A stretch of DNA of 32,416 nucleotides, taken from positions 410,198-442,613 of the forward strand of contig JBNGIO010006356.1 in the NCBI GenBank assembly GCA_049999805.1, read 5' to 3'. The notes beneath the pieces are model-generated. The model was given only the letters and a program-made list of their open reading frames with translations. It made no database searches and was not told the DNA's origin. This document shows, in pieces, positions 10,976 through 23,200 of this stretch. Both the position numbers and the translations under genes were made by a program. Position 1 is the stretch's first letter; each line of letters begins with the position of its first letter. Source of the DNA: Folioceros fuciformis. Taxonomy: Eukaryota > Anthocerotophyta > Anthocerotopsida > Anthocerotales.

Positions 10976-13044
10976 ATCTTAAGCTTGCAGCCAAAAATGA
11001 TCGGCTTGCCTGCCAGATTAGCCAGAACGGCACCCTCTTAACAAACTTCAGCCTGCAACAGCAGCCCACATGAGATCAAAAGGGGGAATACCCAGAGCCT
11101 AGCGCCTGATTGCAGCCCACAAACTCACCAACCCTTAGAAACTTTCACGTTACAAACCTCAACATCATGGTGTAAGGATTCCAGTCACCACTACTGCACA
11201 ACATCCTATGGCCACGAGGACTTGGAAGCAGTCAGAAAGCCATCAGTGGCGGAAAGGTGAACATTGAAATCACAGCTAGTCCGCCATGGTGATCATCAAC
11301 ACACACAGACACCAATTTCTATTCGAAATTCTAGACCGCTCCAGCACCCTGGCAGTGCTCGGTAAGTGAAGGTCGAACCCGAGAAGCAGATGACATAAGC
11401 TTCTTGGTCAATATCAATTCCATTCTAGTGGAGAATGTGAGGGCTCCGTACACATAGTCCTGGAAACCTACCGGAGGATCCGAAGCGAACAGGATCACCC
11501 AGGCAGCTGACATGAACCTGAAACCTGGATCGGCTCCACCTAAACCTAATGGGAGTCAACACCACTAGGAGAAACCAACGTGCTGCTGAGTATTGCAGGC
11601 CCCTGGAAGGGAGCTCAGAGCGGCAACCACGACGTGGTGTACGAATCGCAGCAGAATGCACATTCATCACTAATCGAAGGCAAGGTAACGCACCTTCATG
11701 AGTCCGTTATTGAGTCAAGGTCGCAGTTGCCGAATTAGGCGCAAGCTGTACGGCGAAGCCTATACTGACAGTGCTAGGACTGATTTCGCCCAGGAGGGAA
11801 GGAGTTGACAGACACAGAAGGTGGACAGAGCCAAAACAAGAAGACACAACTAGATGAAAGAAAGGAAAGGGTGGAAAGAAGCCCGAAATCAGGCGCCCAT
11901 GGGCAGCCCAGCAATCTGGGTTAGGCACCCACGGAAGGTATAGGGCCTGGCAATGCGAACACGGGAGGAGGTAGGAGTAATTAAGCTCTTAAGGCAGCCA
12001 AGGCAGACCGTCCCGAGAAAGCCAAGCCCTCCATGCTGCCCCTCAGAGGCGCCCCCTACAGGCAGGTCAAAAATCCCGCCATGTCAGGCTCTGGCTCCCG
12101 GAACCGTGTCCTGACACACGGAGGCAGATAAACGCTCGTCGAGAATACGCAAACCTAGCCCGAATCAAAATGCAGCTGACGAGGGAGCAGGGCCAACAGG
12201 ATGCAATACGAAACGAAGGGGAAGAAGGCAGGGGAGCCGAGAGAAGTTGCCCGCGGCTAGAGAGGTAACAAAAAGAAGGGAAGGAAGAGCAAGCGATGAT
12301 GCAGGGTAGGAGCAGGCTACAGCCTGAAGCGTGCCACGGCAAGGCAATGCGAAGAAGAGCCGCAAGCGGGCAGGCAGACTAGTGGGTCGATTGATCGAAG
12401 ACAGCGGAGCGAGGGAAAACCAGGGTGCTTTGGACGAGGCATCCGGCGACAGGGACCACCGGCTGCAGCCGGTCGTCGGGATGGTCTCATCTGACTTATA
12501 TTACGCGTGATGATGTTTATCTATAGGGCAGCCAATTAGTAGTGGACGTCGTGGTTGAAGGATGCCAGCAGTGAAACGCATCCCTGCGCCGTGGCGCGGG
12601 CCATGTCATCCCGCCACCGTGCGGTTACCGCCGCAGCTACGACGCTGCGGATGAGCACAAACTCGCGGCAGACGGCGTCTCAACTGAAGCGACTTGGACC
12701 ATGTCGCACATGCCAGTGCACGTGCTATCGCCAGGCAGGTGCCCGCCATGTCCCGCTACCGATGTAAGGAAGGGATGGATGCATCAATGGCTGGCTGTGA
12801 TCAATGGATGGATCAGCATGACAGAAGACCGTTGCAAATGGGTCAAGCGAGAGTGCACGGAAGGGAATCAAAATTGTTTTGCTCACAGTAGCTGGCAAGC
12901 AGGCTTGACCGTATTCAAGCAAGGCATGTTGACAGCTGCCTGTTGAAGGGGAGGAATGGAGAACATATGTGGAGTGGAAGAATCGCTAACCTGTCTGCCG
13001 TGATTGCATTCGCAATTCTCGAGCCTACAGTAGTCTGCCCGGTC
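10976..13044. other. CID upstream region and PHOX downstream flank; no gene seen
   Basis: This 2.1 kb separates two minus-strand genes. The part next to 10976 should contain the 5' UTR and promoter of the ataxin-2 gene. The part near 13044 should hold the 3' UTR of the PHOX-like gene. Short open frames exist on both strands (for example 11707-11928 and 12067-12342, both minus), but they are compositionally biased, lack recognisable motifs and do not join into splice models. I could not fix a transcription start. Confidence 0.5.
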
Positions 13045-16000
13045 TCACTCCGCAATGCCGTTCGACTCCGCAACCTTGGACTCCGGGTACGAAGCTGAAG
13101 GTTCGGCCACGGGATCTGCGGATGCATGGCCCGCAGCAACAGGATCTGGTAGCACTGGCCCGGAACCCTGAACCTGAGGTAGGTCGGGGGCCGGGGGAGG
13201 TTCAGGGATGACCATGATGGCTGAGCTTGTCGCTATGGCTTCCGGATCGTTGCTGGACGACGACGCACCCACAGCCGCACCATTACTGGCCGAAGCCGAG
13301 CTGGATGCAGCGGCGGCCTCCTTCTTGGCCTCGCTGAAGGGGTGGTTCTTCAGTGCACCGGAGATGTCGTCGTTGGAAGCCCCAGCTGTCTTGAACTTCT
13401 TCACGGCTGCGTCCAGCCGCTCTTGCCAGGACGGCAACCCTAGACGATACTGCAAAAATTGACGTCCAATAAGGTTAGTGACAGGGTGGTTAGTTCTATG
13501 TCTTGGTGACGGCCCGCGGGTTTAGGGTTTTACGTACCTCCACTTGTGAGTGTTCGAACAGGACGTTTCCCCAGAACAGGTTGATCTGGGACCTCATGGC
13601 TGCACCCTGGTCTACCGCATCCTGTCCAGGCTCGCCACCTTCGGGTTCTGGTGGTCCATCCAGTTTCCCTGCGTCTGCCTTTGGGGTTTCCTTCTTGTTT
13701 TTCGATGCATCAGAGTTGGCTGCCCGTTGCTGTTCTTCTAGCAACTCCCACATCTGAAAGCATCGAGGAATGTGTGGCCTCAGTCACGGAGGGAAAACAA
13801 CGTCGATATGGCAGACACTGCGTATGGCTTGCACCAACCACCTCACCTCAGCTGCAGTTCTCATTTGGTCCTCAGCTGTGTGGTAGAGGGCCAGCGTTTC
13901 ACTTGCGTCCCATGTCTTTATGTCTATACCGCTAGCAAGGGCTGAAGCCCATTGCAGCTTGGCACTTTCGAATTTCTCCTGCCCCAAAGCTAGCACACCC
14001 TGCAAAACAAGGCACTACTCCATCAAGCTCGCTGTAATGGAGATGGATGGCAGCTCTTCTTCTTGCCGCCAGGTGATGCATACCTCGTAAAAATCTCCCT
14101 TGATCTTCAAGGCTTCCTCATACTTTTGCCCAGCCAATTTGTAATGACTTTGTGCCCATTCGTATGCGGCCTTCAACTGGGCTGGCTTATCGGTGGAATC
14201 GTCCATCGGGACACGCTTTCGGGCAGCGCACATGAACACATTGCCCCAGTTGAAGAAGGCCAAGGCTGCCTGAATTATCCACACTACAGGTTAGCAGACT
14301 ATCTCTGCCAGTGCGCATGCATCATGAAGCGAAGACAAGCCCACTCATTGCACCCACCACTTCCTGAAACTTAGCAGCAGCAGCCTCAAACAGAGGTTGT
14401 GCCTCCTCACTGGTTACAACTGATTCCAGTGCCTCTGAACATAGCTCCATTCCCAGTTCATGGAAATCGACATGGCCATCCGGGTCTATGCCTGCTTCAC
14501 ACCGAAGTCGATCCCAAGACCTTCAGCTCTGTTTCATGAGAGAATGCCGAAGGACACTGAAATAAGAAAAAACCTACCGACATGGTTGCGGAACAGTTGC
14601 GCGAAATCGAACAACCAGTCATCGATCTCCATCTCCTCACCCACCACCTGTCCGTCCTCGGTTTTCACAATCTTGCCATTCTTCACTTCCACCTTTGGCA
14701 AATCCGTCTTTGGCTTTCCCTCTTCCTCTACCGGAGTGCTCATACTTTCCACTTGAACATCCTCCTCAACCACTTCTGGAAGTGCATCATCTTCTGGAAT
14801 AGGGGGCTCTTGCTCTGGATTCACGTCAACGACGTAGAGCCTCAACAATGCAGGAGACGCAATAGTAGGCTTCTGGGGCACCTCCTGGGATTTCGTTGGT
14901 GAGTAGTTGTTTCCTTCTACCGGAGTTGTCGGTGAGACAGGTTTCTGCGGATCAGGCCCTGCCACAGCAGCTTCTGCAAGTCGAAGCTCCGCCCTACTTG
15001 TTATTGTAATCAGATCATCCTGGTACACCACGCAACAGCCAAGAACATGAAACCCCACTTTTCTGCAACTATGGTGGCGAGCCAGACATTATAGCCTTCC
15101 AGAGTCATTGCCAGGACATACCTCAGAGTCCTTATATTTAACCAACACAGCTTTTGATGATGGAAATTTTTGCCTCACCACATCTCGTAGTTTACCGAAC
15201 CTACGCAACGTCATAGGCAACAAGGGACTGAGCACACTGCAAATAGCACTGAGCAAAAGATACCTTTCCTGTCAAGCATGGGCAGGCTCTCACCCGCAAT
15301 CGATAGGCATTTCTGCAAGCCGGATATCATGGCCATAAATGAGCTTGAGTGGTCTCATGGGTCGAGAATCCACATTCTTCAGAGCTTTGGCTTCATTCCC
15401 ATGCCCAGTAGACCCTTCCTGCCCCTGCAAACTCCTGGGCTTTTGGGGGACCCCATCTGCTGGGGCATCTTTTGCCCCAGCCACCTGCTCTGCCGAGGAC
15501 CCAGCATGTCCCCTGGGCACATCACTTCCCTCATCCAGTACAGTTGCATCTTTATCTGAAAGGGATTTACTAGTCTTCTTCTTCCCCACTGGCTTTGCAG
15601 GGAGGGACGGACCCCTGGCTGCACTTGTGCTGCCAGTGGACGACGCGCTAGTTGTAACTGCAGTTCTACGCCTGGAGTCTTGTTGGACCTCCACCTTCGT
15701 CTCTAACGAAGCCCTTATTCTTTTAATCAAATCAAGACCCTCTTGGTTATTAGGGTCAGCCTGTAGGGACGGGTATCAGTACAACCAAGTGAAAGGAGGG
15801 GGCGGACAAGACACATAGATGCATGCTGGTACAGAAGAAACCTGTAAAAGAAGTTCAGTGTCAGTCAGCGCCAGCTGCAACTTCCCCTGAGCTTCGTAAG
15901 CCCGAGCTCTTCGGGACAGTGCTTTTGCATACTTCGGCTGAAGCTCAAGGGCTAAGGAGCACTCAGCAACCACAGCATCATACTGCACTGGCTTGATTTG

Positions 16001-16411
16001 TAGAAGGCACGCTGCCCGATTGCTGGAACAAGCAGCCGACGTTAAACTCAGAGAAGTACCGATAAAACCGTTGCACAGATTCAGAGGTTGGTAGTCTCAC
16101 CTGTAGAGGATAGCGAGATCAGAGTGTCCCTTGGGAGTCAGTTTGATAGCATGATCATAATTTACCAACGCTGCGCCATAGTTCTTAGACTGAAAATTAG
16201 TGTTGCCTTCCTCCTTCAGCTCGTGAGCTCTCTTCAGGAACTCCTACAGCCACAGCGTTCACACTGCTCTAGCGGAATGCAGAGCTGAACCAGAAAATGA
16301 TAGGGCACACATTTTGAGACTCACCGCATCATCAGGGTCTAATTTAGGTGCAGCTGGGGCAGCCTCTCCTCCCGCAGCTCCCCTCTTTTTTTTCGCTCCT
16401 GCTCTTCCCAT
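13045..16411 (-). CDS. PHOX: PHOX-type protein: carboxylate-clamp TPR plus PB1 domain (CLMP1/Phox family)
   Basis: Plant PHOX proteins join an N-terminal TPR clamp, which can bind the EEVD tails of Hsp90/Hsp70, to a PB1 interaction domain; the member CLMP1 affects chloroplast distribution (family knowledge). Exons on the complement: 16325-16411, 16101-16243, 15842-16022, 15294-15760, 15122-15200, 14578-15019, 14358-14491, 14084-14269, 13847-13999, 13538-13753, 13045-13449. Phases agree; 2493 bp encode 830 aa. TPRs occupy about 30-140. Clamp candidates are K39 and N43 (LKEEGN), N78 (SNRAA), K110 and R114 (KALSR). PB1 spans about 273-342, with a basic KLIYG strand (K276) and an acidic OPCA-like stretch, YKDSEDDLITITSRAEL. 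The conserved helical C-terminal region includes NWGNV, EWAQSHYKLAGQKYEEALKI, QINLFWGN and YRLGLPSWQ. A 130-residue Ser/Ala/Lys-rich linker separates TPR and PB1. The start gives a basic MGRAGAKKKRG terminus. Exon 7's donor was chosen to give FQEVAALAFFNWGN. Confidence 0.93.
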
Positions 16412-16990
16412 CTACAGGGAGCATAAGGTAAGGGGGAGGGAGAAAAAAAAAAAAACACAACGTGACAACACGCTACACGCGCAAAGCACAGGACGACAAA
16501 CCACAAACCCACGCCATTCATTTCCAAGCTCATGACCTAAGCGGCTTCCAACGGGGAGAATTGCTTTCTTGGGCGAAAGAAAACAACTTTGGCTCCCACG
16601 GAGGAAGGATCGACTTGGGAGATCCAATGGAATCTAAGTAACAATTTGAAGAGGCCATTCCGGGGCCAGGCTGGGTGAGACACGCCATGTCCGGATTCTC
16701 ACACAGCAGAGCTGAATCCTCTGTTGCAGCCCACATTCTGCATTGCATATAGCGCACGCATTGGCAGGTCCAGGAGGAAGCGAATTCATTGCAAGGCGCG
16801 GGATTTACCGCGGAGCTGGCTGAGGGCCTCTGGAAGACACGACTCACTCTCCAGGAACTGGAAATTTACGGCAGCATCTGCGAAGGCTGTAGAGGAGGCT
16901 GGGCTCTCAGACCCGCCGGTGCATGGAGCTGCAGCTCCTGCGGCAATCCGCCCGCTGCTGCTGCCCTGCTGCTCCCTAGCGCTTTCCTGC

Positions 16991-17090
16991 NNNNNNNNNN
17001 NNNNNNNNNNNNNNNNNNNNNNNNNNNNNNNNNNNNNNNNNNNNNNNNNNNNNNNNNNNNNNNNNNNNNNNNNNNNNNNNNNNNNNNNNN
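16991..17090. other. Assembly gap, 100 N
   Basis: Exactly 100 unknown bases, the conventional placeholder for a gap of unknown size. The preceding sequence is CTG/GCT-rich, which may have stopped the assembly. Confidence 0.99.
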
Positions 17091-17170
17091 CTTTGGATGT
17101 CCAGAAATTCCCGAGAATGACGCACCCAGTGGCAGGATTCCTGCAGCAAATGGACGAACGGATGACAGGG

Positions 17171-17178
17171 CATATAAG
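17171..17178 (+). promoter_or_regulatory. Candidate TATA box of the GST-fold gene
   Basis: The motif catataag, followed by tagaggagg, lies 255 bp upstream of the ATG at 17433. Orientation fits, but a TATA-like octamer occurs by chance and no transcript start is known. Confidence 0.3.
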
Positions 17179-17432
17179 TAGAGGAGGTCTGGTGACAGGT
17201 GATGAGGCTTTTAGAGTGTGTGGACAAAGAGCTCTCTAGTTAAGATGGACTCTCATCAGCTCCTCAAGGAAAGTACCGTCATCACATGCTCGCATTCAGT
17301 ACCCTTTATGATCGTTCGCTAGTCTATGGTCACCCTTCTTTCTATAGCGTTTATCTTGTCTCTCTCCTGAGCAGCGACCGAGACAAGGCGATTCCGTGCC
17401 GTCTTCTGAAGCTGGCCTGTCCTGTCGGGGCC

Positions 17433-19485
17433 ATGGCTTTGGCTCTTGCTGCTGTAGCGGAAGCGGCAGTCCCTGTATTTGGGATCACCGGCGGCCCGTT
17501 TGCTGGGCTTCCTGGGGGTTCGCATGATCCAATTGCAATGGTTTCCATGGTGGGCTCGCGAGTTTCCATGGCTTCTTCTGCGAAATTCGGAGTCCTTCCT
17601 CTGAGGTTTGGTGGCAAGTGTGGGCGTGCCTTGCGAGTCACGAAGCACGGTGCCGATGGCGAGACGGCCGTGGAATCGGAATCTGGGTCGGAACCACCAC
17701 CAGAAGCGAGACCAGAAGTCGGAGCAACAAGCAGTGGCAATTTTTTGACCTTTCTTTGCCCTTTGCTCAAATTTTTTGGGGTAAGGTCTTCACGGAGAGA
17801 TGTGGTCGTAGTTTGACGACATGGGATTCCGGGGAAGAGGTTTCGCGTGGCCTGGAATAGGGACTGTCACAACTTAGCTGTGATGTGTACCAGCATCGCA
17901 CGGGGACATCCGGATTCGGATCCTGATGATGTTGAGTGTGCAGGGTGGCGACCCATCAGAGCCTCGGAATGTCGTCTTGGAGGTGGGATTCCCCCTGTGT
18001 GGTCACCACTTAGATTAGGAGACCGAGGGTCGGGGGGTTACTAAGGACAAAGAACTTTCCTGACAATGCAGACAGCAACATCCGGAGTGGCAAGCATAGC
18101 CAGACTGCCGTGGGGCTCGAATGTAATTCCCGAGGCTGCAGCAGTGAGGACTGAGAAAGGACAGCCGCCCAAGCTGTTCCAGCTTTACGAGTTTGGTGAG
18201 CACTGCAAGCTGGAGGCGTTTTGAACTGTTATGGATCGAGGAAGGTTTGAGATCTTACTCTCATTTTCAGAGGCGTGCCCATTCTGCAGACGGGTCAGAG
18301 AAGCACTGACTGAACTTGATCTTTCTGCCGAGGTATGCAGGCCAGTAGAGCGTATGCAAATAGTTTGGAAGAAACTGATACACACTAGTTCAGTTGTTGA
18401 ACACGTCTGTGCACTGGTGGCAGGTTTACCCTTGTCCAAAGGGATCTGTAAGGCATCGAGAGTTCGTGAGGAGGGTTGGTGGTAAAGATCAGTAAGAACT
18501 CAAGCCCGGCTGGATGTGTTATCATCGTAACTTTGTGGGGCACACTCTCTCACTTTCGGGTCTATGTCTTCTCCTGAGCAGTGCGTGTACGTGGTATTTT
18601 TCAGGTTTCCTTTCTTTGTGGATCCTAACACTGGTGTTACTCTGTACGAGAGCTGTAAGTACTTCATAGCCTCGTGATTTTGTTCATTCCCTTGGCAGGG
18701 AAATGGCATGAGCCTGGTTGTGGGCATGGTAGGCTGGATTCGGCACTCTTCACGTGCCCTCTAACTTTGGACGGTATGCAGCTGACATCGTGAAATACTT
18801 ATTCCAGCGGTACGGTGAAGGCAAAGAAACATCTGCTGGGCTCCTAGAGAGGTGAGGTGAGGAACTGCCAAGCTCTTGGAGTGCAGGATGAGTTGTTGAG
18901 GTTACGACTTCATGACGAACCCTTGACCACTTTTGCAGCACACTGGTGACTGGTTGGGTACCAACCATTCTTAGGGCAGGTAGAGGCATGGTGCGGTATA
19001 CACAGGCGAAAACCGAGGCCCCTGGTAAGAAGCTGGAGCTTTACAGCTACGAAAACAATCAGGTATTGTTTCCAACAACCTATTTTTCTTCCTCATTCTG
19101 ATTCGTGTTCAAAAGTGCTGTTCATTCCCGCACGTGACTGGGAACCAATCGCCCGTGTTATCTCCTGTGCATTTACAGTTTGCCCGACTTGTCCGAGAAG
19201 CCTTATGCGAACTGGAGCTTCCATATGTTTTGAGAAACGCAGGGAAGGGATCCTCTGTTCGAGCTGCATTGCTAGAGGTTGCAGGCTCCACTAAGGTCAG
19301 CGTCCTCCGGCCATTTGAATTCGTGTCAAGCGGGATCACTTTGTCATCACTAACTACATCCCTGACGCAACAAGCAGGTGCCGTATCTTGTCGACCCAAA
19401 CACGGGTGCAAGTCTGGGGGAATCTCAAGCCATCCTTGCTCACCTGTTCTCGACATATAGCCATGCTGGGCACGTCTCATCCTAG
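17433..19485 (+). CDS. Plastid-type protein with two GST-N/thioredoxin-fold domains (Arabidopsis At5g03880 type)
   Basis: Exons: 17433-17780, 18072-18195, 18271-18332, 18424-18491, 18605-18654, 18782-18851, 18939-19062, 19179-19295, 19378-19485. All junctions are GT-AG and in phase; 1071 bp encode 356 aa ending in TAG. The first 116 residues are Ala/Gly/Ser-rich with scattered Arg and look like a transit peptide plus linker. Domain 1 (about 150-240) has a CPFC redox motif at Cys160-Cys163, then RRVREALTELDL, VYPCPKGS, and PFFVDPNTG. Domain 2 (about 274-356) repeats the pattern (FARLVREALCELELPYVL, VPYLVDPNTG) but lacks the CxxC. This duplicated arrangement matches a plant and cyanobacterial family annotated as thioredoxin or glutathione S-transferase N-terminal-like. 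The substrate is unknown to me. The frame is also open upstream to 17286, but the ATG at 17433 begins a typical transit-peptide sequence. Confidence 0.92.
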
Positions 19486-20235
19486 CCGTGATTCCCGCTT
19501 CAAAAGCCAGAGACGACAAAAGTTAATGGTCTTTTTCACATCAATCCATATTTCCACTCACTCACAGAGTGGGTTTCCTATTTCCCACGGGGAAGGTCAG
19601 AGCACCAATTCCTAGGACACGAGCAGTTCCGAAAGCAAATTTTCGTCCATATTCAAAACGTCCTTCAAATGAACGGGGAAGGAGAGATGGAAGATGAAGT
19701 AGCAACGCTCTGAGAGCAGCAATAAGGACACTATTGCCTTTTGTACGGCGGCCGTGCTCGTACAATGGAAGTAGTACCTTTCCTTCCCCTTGTGGCTGTC
19801 TTGATCTGTCTTGCCGAACACGATTTAAGCACAGTTAGCCCAAACAATCACTGGGTCTAGTTGCCGACACCATGTTCACGTACACCGTGGGCGTGGCCCG
19901 CCATGCTTGGAAATAGCATTCTGTCCTCGCTCTTGTACTAGCCGATGGTACTGGCTTGCGGGAACCAGGATGGCATGGCGTCTGGACAAGCAGGGAGACG
20001 GAAGCTCGCAAAGGGCGGCGCGTACAGACGATAGTACAGCATGGCCTTTCAGTGTGCACTTGCGCGCAAATGGGGCAGCCCCGTGGCCTCAGGGTCAGCG
20101 CGGAGGGCCCAGCGATCGAACTCCGGATCCGCATAAAAGGGCCTGCCGTTGCCTGAAGCCACGTCCCAAGGGCCGCAGCTGCTCACAAGCGAGCAATCAA
20201 GTTGCAATCGGGAGAGAAAGAATCCCGGATTTCTC
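19486..20235. other. Intergenic: GST-fold gene 3' flank and FRO promoter
   Basis: No gene is supported here. The left part should hold the 3' UTR of the upstream gene; no AATAAA was seen. The right part, about 19900-20235, is GC-rich and contains the putative FRO core promoter. A 17-bp stretch at 20084-20100 recurs exactly at 23690-23706 in front of the FRO relic. Confidence 0.6.
20132..20139 (+). promoter_or_regulatory. Candidate TATA box of the FRO gene
   Basis: The motif cataaaag lies about 100 bp upstream of the FRO start codon, which would place transcription start near 20165 and give a 5' UTR of about 70 nt. This is motif evidence only. Confidence 0.4.
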
Positions 20236-23200
20236 ATGGCGTCGACAGAAGCGGTGACCTTGGTTTTGGCGCTCGCGGTGAAGGTGGCCATCTGGGTCAC
20301 CTTCCTCTTCTTCGTTGGCTACTGGCTGGCTAAGCCGTCGGAGAAGGGCACCAAATTGGACGAGAACCTCATGAACGACGTCATGACGCCCACATTCGGC
20401 ATGGGAGGTAGTTATAACGCGCAGACCGATCCATCGCAGTGTGCAGGGCTCTGAGTTGCTTTACAGGTCTGGTTGGCTGATTGCATGATGGCGAACGGGG
20501 TTGGTTGGTGTGCTTGCGTGCAGCGTCTTGGCAGTTGGTGTTCATGGCTCCGTTCGTAGTCGTTGCGATGCTGGCTGCAGTCTACCTGCAGCTCATCAAG
20601 TTCAAGCAGCCTACCAAGCAGCCCACATGGCATCTGATTCTAAGAGATTCACGGGCGCTTGGAAGTCTGTTTCGATGGTGGGATACCAGCATGAGTCCCA
20701 AAGGCGGCAGGCCACGAGTGAGCTTGTGGACCTACCCGGTGCTCACGAAAGGCTTTCTGGGGATTGTAACTGCGGCCGACCTCATTATCCTTTTGCTCTT
20801 CCTTTTCCTTAATGTGTGGGTTATTGTGTGGTTCGAGACTGTTGGTATTTCCAACATAGACTATGACAAATGGAAGGCCTTTGGCTTAGAGCGTGGAATT
20901 GTTTACACTAGGTACGTGCACACCTGTGGCTGTAGGAATCCATCCTTCTGGAGTGCCAGATTCACTTTGCTTGCAAGCTTGGCTGCCACGGTAGCAATTT
21001 CAATTCGTGAATTGAATTGAACTCCGATTTGTTTGACCCTAGTCATGACATCCGCGTGGACTACACTGGCTACTACTTTGGTGTACTGTGTTTTGTGGCC
21101 ATGGCCTTTCTGCTCTTCCCGGTTTCGAGAGGGTCCACACTCCTCCGTCTGATCAACATTCCCTTCGAGCATGCTGTGAGGTACCACATTTGGGTGGGCT
21201 ACACTAGCATCTTCATCGCTCTCGTGCACGGAGTGATCTACTATTCGTACTGGTACAAGATAGGGCTTTTGGCCGACAAGGTGATTCCCTCATTCCTTTG
21301 AAAATTGAAGGTGTGGTGCTGTATATAGCGTGCACATATGAATGAGACTACTGTACAGTGTAGCTATGCAAGTCGTGATACCAGTGGCCACATGTGAGAA
21401 TGAACGTACGTCCTGTGCAGTGGAAGGAGTGGCCACCGCATCACGAGAACAATTTGGCAGGACTGTTTGCGATAGTGATCGGGTTGATCATAGCAGGGAC
21501 TTCCATACACCAAGTCCGCTCCCGCTTCTTCAACTTCTTTTTCGGGACTCACCAGCTCTACATCCTCTTCCTCGTCTTCACGATGCTGCACATTGGCCCG
21601 AATTTCTTTTACATGATCATGGCCGGCGTCTTCCTCTTCACCATCGACCGCTTTCTCAGGTTCATCCAGTCCAGGAAATCTGCCGGCCTGCTCTCCGTTC
21701 GGGCTCTCCCTGGCAACACCACCCAGCTGAAGTTTGCAAAGCATCCAGGTAGACAATCCATGAACCTGTTGCGGGTTTCATCCATGGCTTTGTCACGATC
21801 GTCGCGTTTTATCCAGCCCTTGGACTGCGACTCAGTTATTCACCTCCTGGACTATGCAGGTCTCAAGTACAGCGCAACCAGCTTTATATTCATCAACATT
21901 CCGGCACTTTCCAGATGGCAGTGGCACCCCTTCACCGTGGTTTCAAGTTCGCTTGCGGAACCCGATCACATTACGGTTCTGGTGAAGAACAATGGCGCGT
22001 GGACAAAGAATCTGGGACAAGTGGTCAGTGAGGTGGTTAACCGGAAGTCCTGTCCATTCAGCTTCTCGCTTTCGGCCAGTGTGGAAGGGCCCTACGGCCC
22101 TGAATCCCTGGACTTTCTTCGGTAAGAATTTCTTTCCACAAACCCTCGAGAACCCTGCCTCCACATCTACTGCTGGCCTTCAAAGTATGACTGCAAGTAC
22201 GTACGTAGTTAAAAACCTGAATTCCTCTTGCAGATACGACAGCCTGATCCTGTTGGCTGGAGGCAGCGGACTGGCTCCATTTATCGCCATCCTTAAAGAC
22301 CTTGCCTACCGCCATGAAACGCAGTCGCCGGACAACTTGCCTTCAGCTGTGACCCTCATCTGGGCTGTGCGGGAAGCTGACGAGTTGCAGATTCTGAACT
22401 CACTCACTCACGACTCCTACTTTCCCAAACGCTGTCCCAGCCTTCAGCTGGACATTCAGACCTACGTGACCAGACAAAGTTCTGCCGATTCAGAAGCGCA
22501 GGGCGCGTCCGGAAAGGACGGCAGGGAATCCTTGTACAACTTCGGAGCGATCTTGGAGCCCGTTTGCCCCGAAGTAGGCAAAGACAGCAACTGGGGCCAC
22601 TTGGCGGTGGTACTTGCGTCCTCTCTGGGATTCCTGCTTATCTGGGGGCTATTTGGGCGATACTGGATCCACTTGGACGTCAGGCACGGGTTCAATTTCT
22701 CTTCAGCTGGCTTGCTGAACCTGCTGGCCATGGTGCTAGGTGTGGTGGTATTCGGTGGGGCCACCGTCTTCGTCTGGGCAGCTCTTTTCGACAAAGCCTA
22801 TAGCCCGCAGCCACTAGTTCGGACCTTGATCCAAGGCATGAAGACAGAGGACGGCAATGGGAATTACGTCTTCCCACAAGCAGGGGTTGAAACAGACCGA
22901 CTTCAGGATGCTGAAGACGCCAGTCAAGCCGCACCCGCAGACGAACATTCCACTCAGCTCGTGAGACTAGCTGAGAACGTCCACTTCGGCCGTAGGCCCA
23001 ACCTCGAAGGTACATACTTCACTAAACAGTCTGTTCCACGTCCAACCTGTTAATTAGCTTAGTCCTCATATTTACTTATGACTAACCTGGGGTAACTGTG
23101 GAATCGAGGCTACTCCTGAAGGCATTCTGGACAAGGCTGCGAAGCGTCTGGCTGGAACCGATGTTGGGGTGATGGTGTGCGGGCCCCCAAGTATGCAGCA

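Larger units (their letters stand above)
16412..17432. promoter_or_regulatory. Presumed divergent promoter region between PHOX (-) and the GST-fold gene (+)
   Basis: The two genes start about 1.0 kb apart on opposite strands, so both promoters should lie here. The stretch includes a homopolymer near 16442-16455 and a CTG-rich block before the assembly gap at 16991-17090. Open frames crossing it, some running through the Ns, have no recognisable domain. A TATA-like catataag is at 17171-17178. Confidence 0.55.

Noticed and set aside
11707-12365. Minus-strand open frames rich in Ser, Pro, Phe and Leu
   Set aside because: They lie in the presumed CID promoter/5' UTR region, show no domain, and do not connect to other exons in phase.
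16724-17239. Plus-strand frames running through the N gap
   Set aside because: The reading depends on unknown bases translated as X, and the sides share no recognisable protein.
23107-23108. AG at this position as acceptor of the last FRO exon
   Set aside because: It leads to a TGA within four codons, while the AG 13 bp further restores the family C-terminus.
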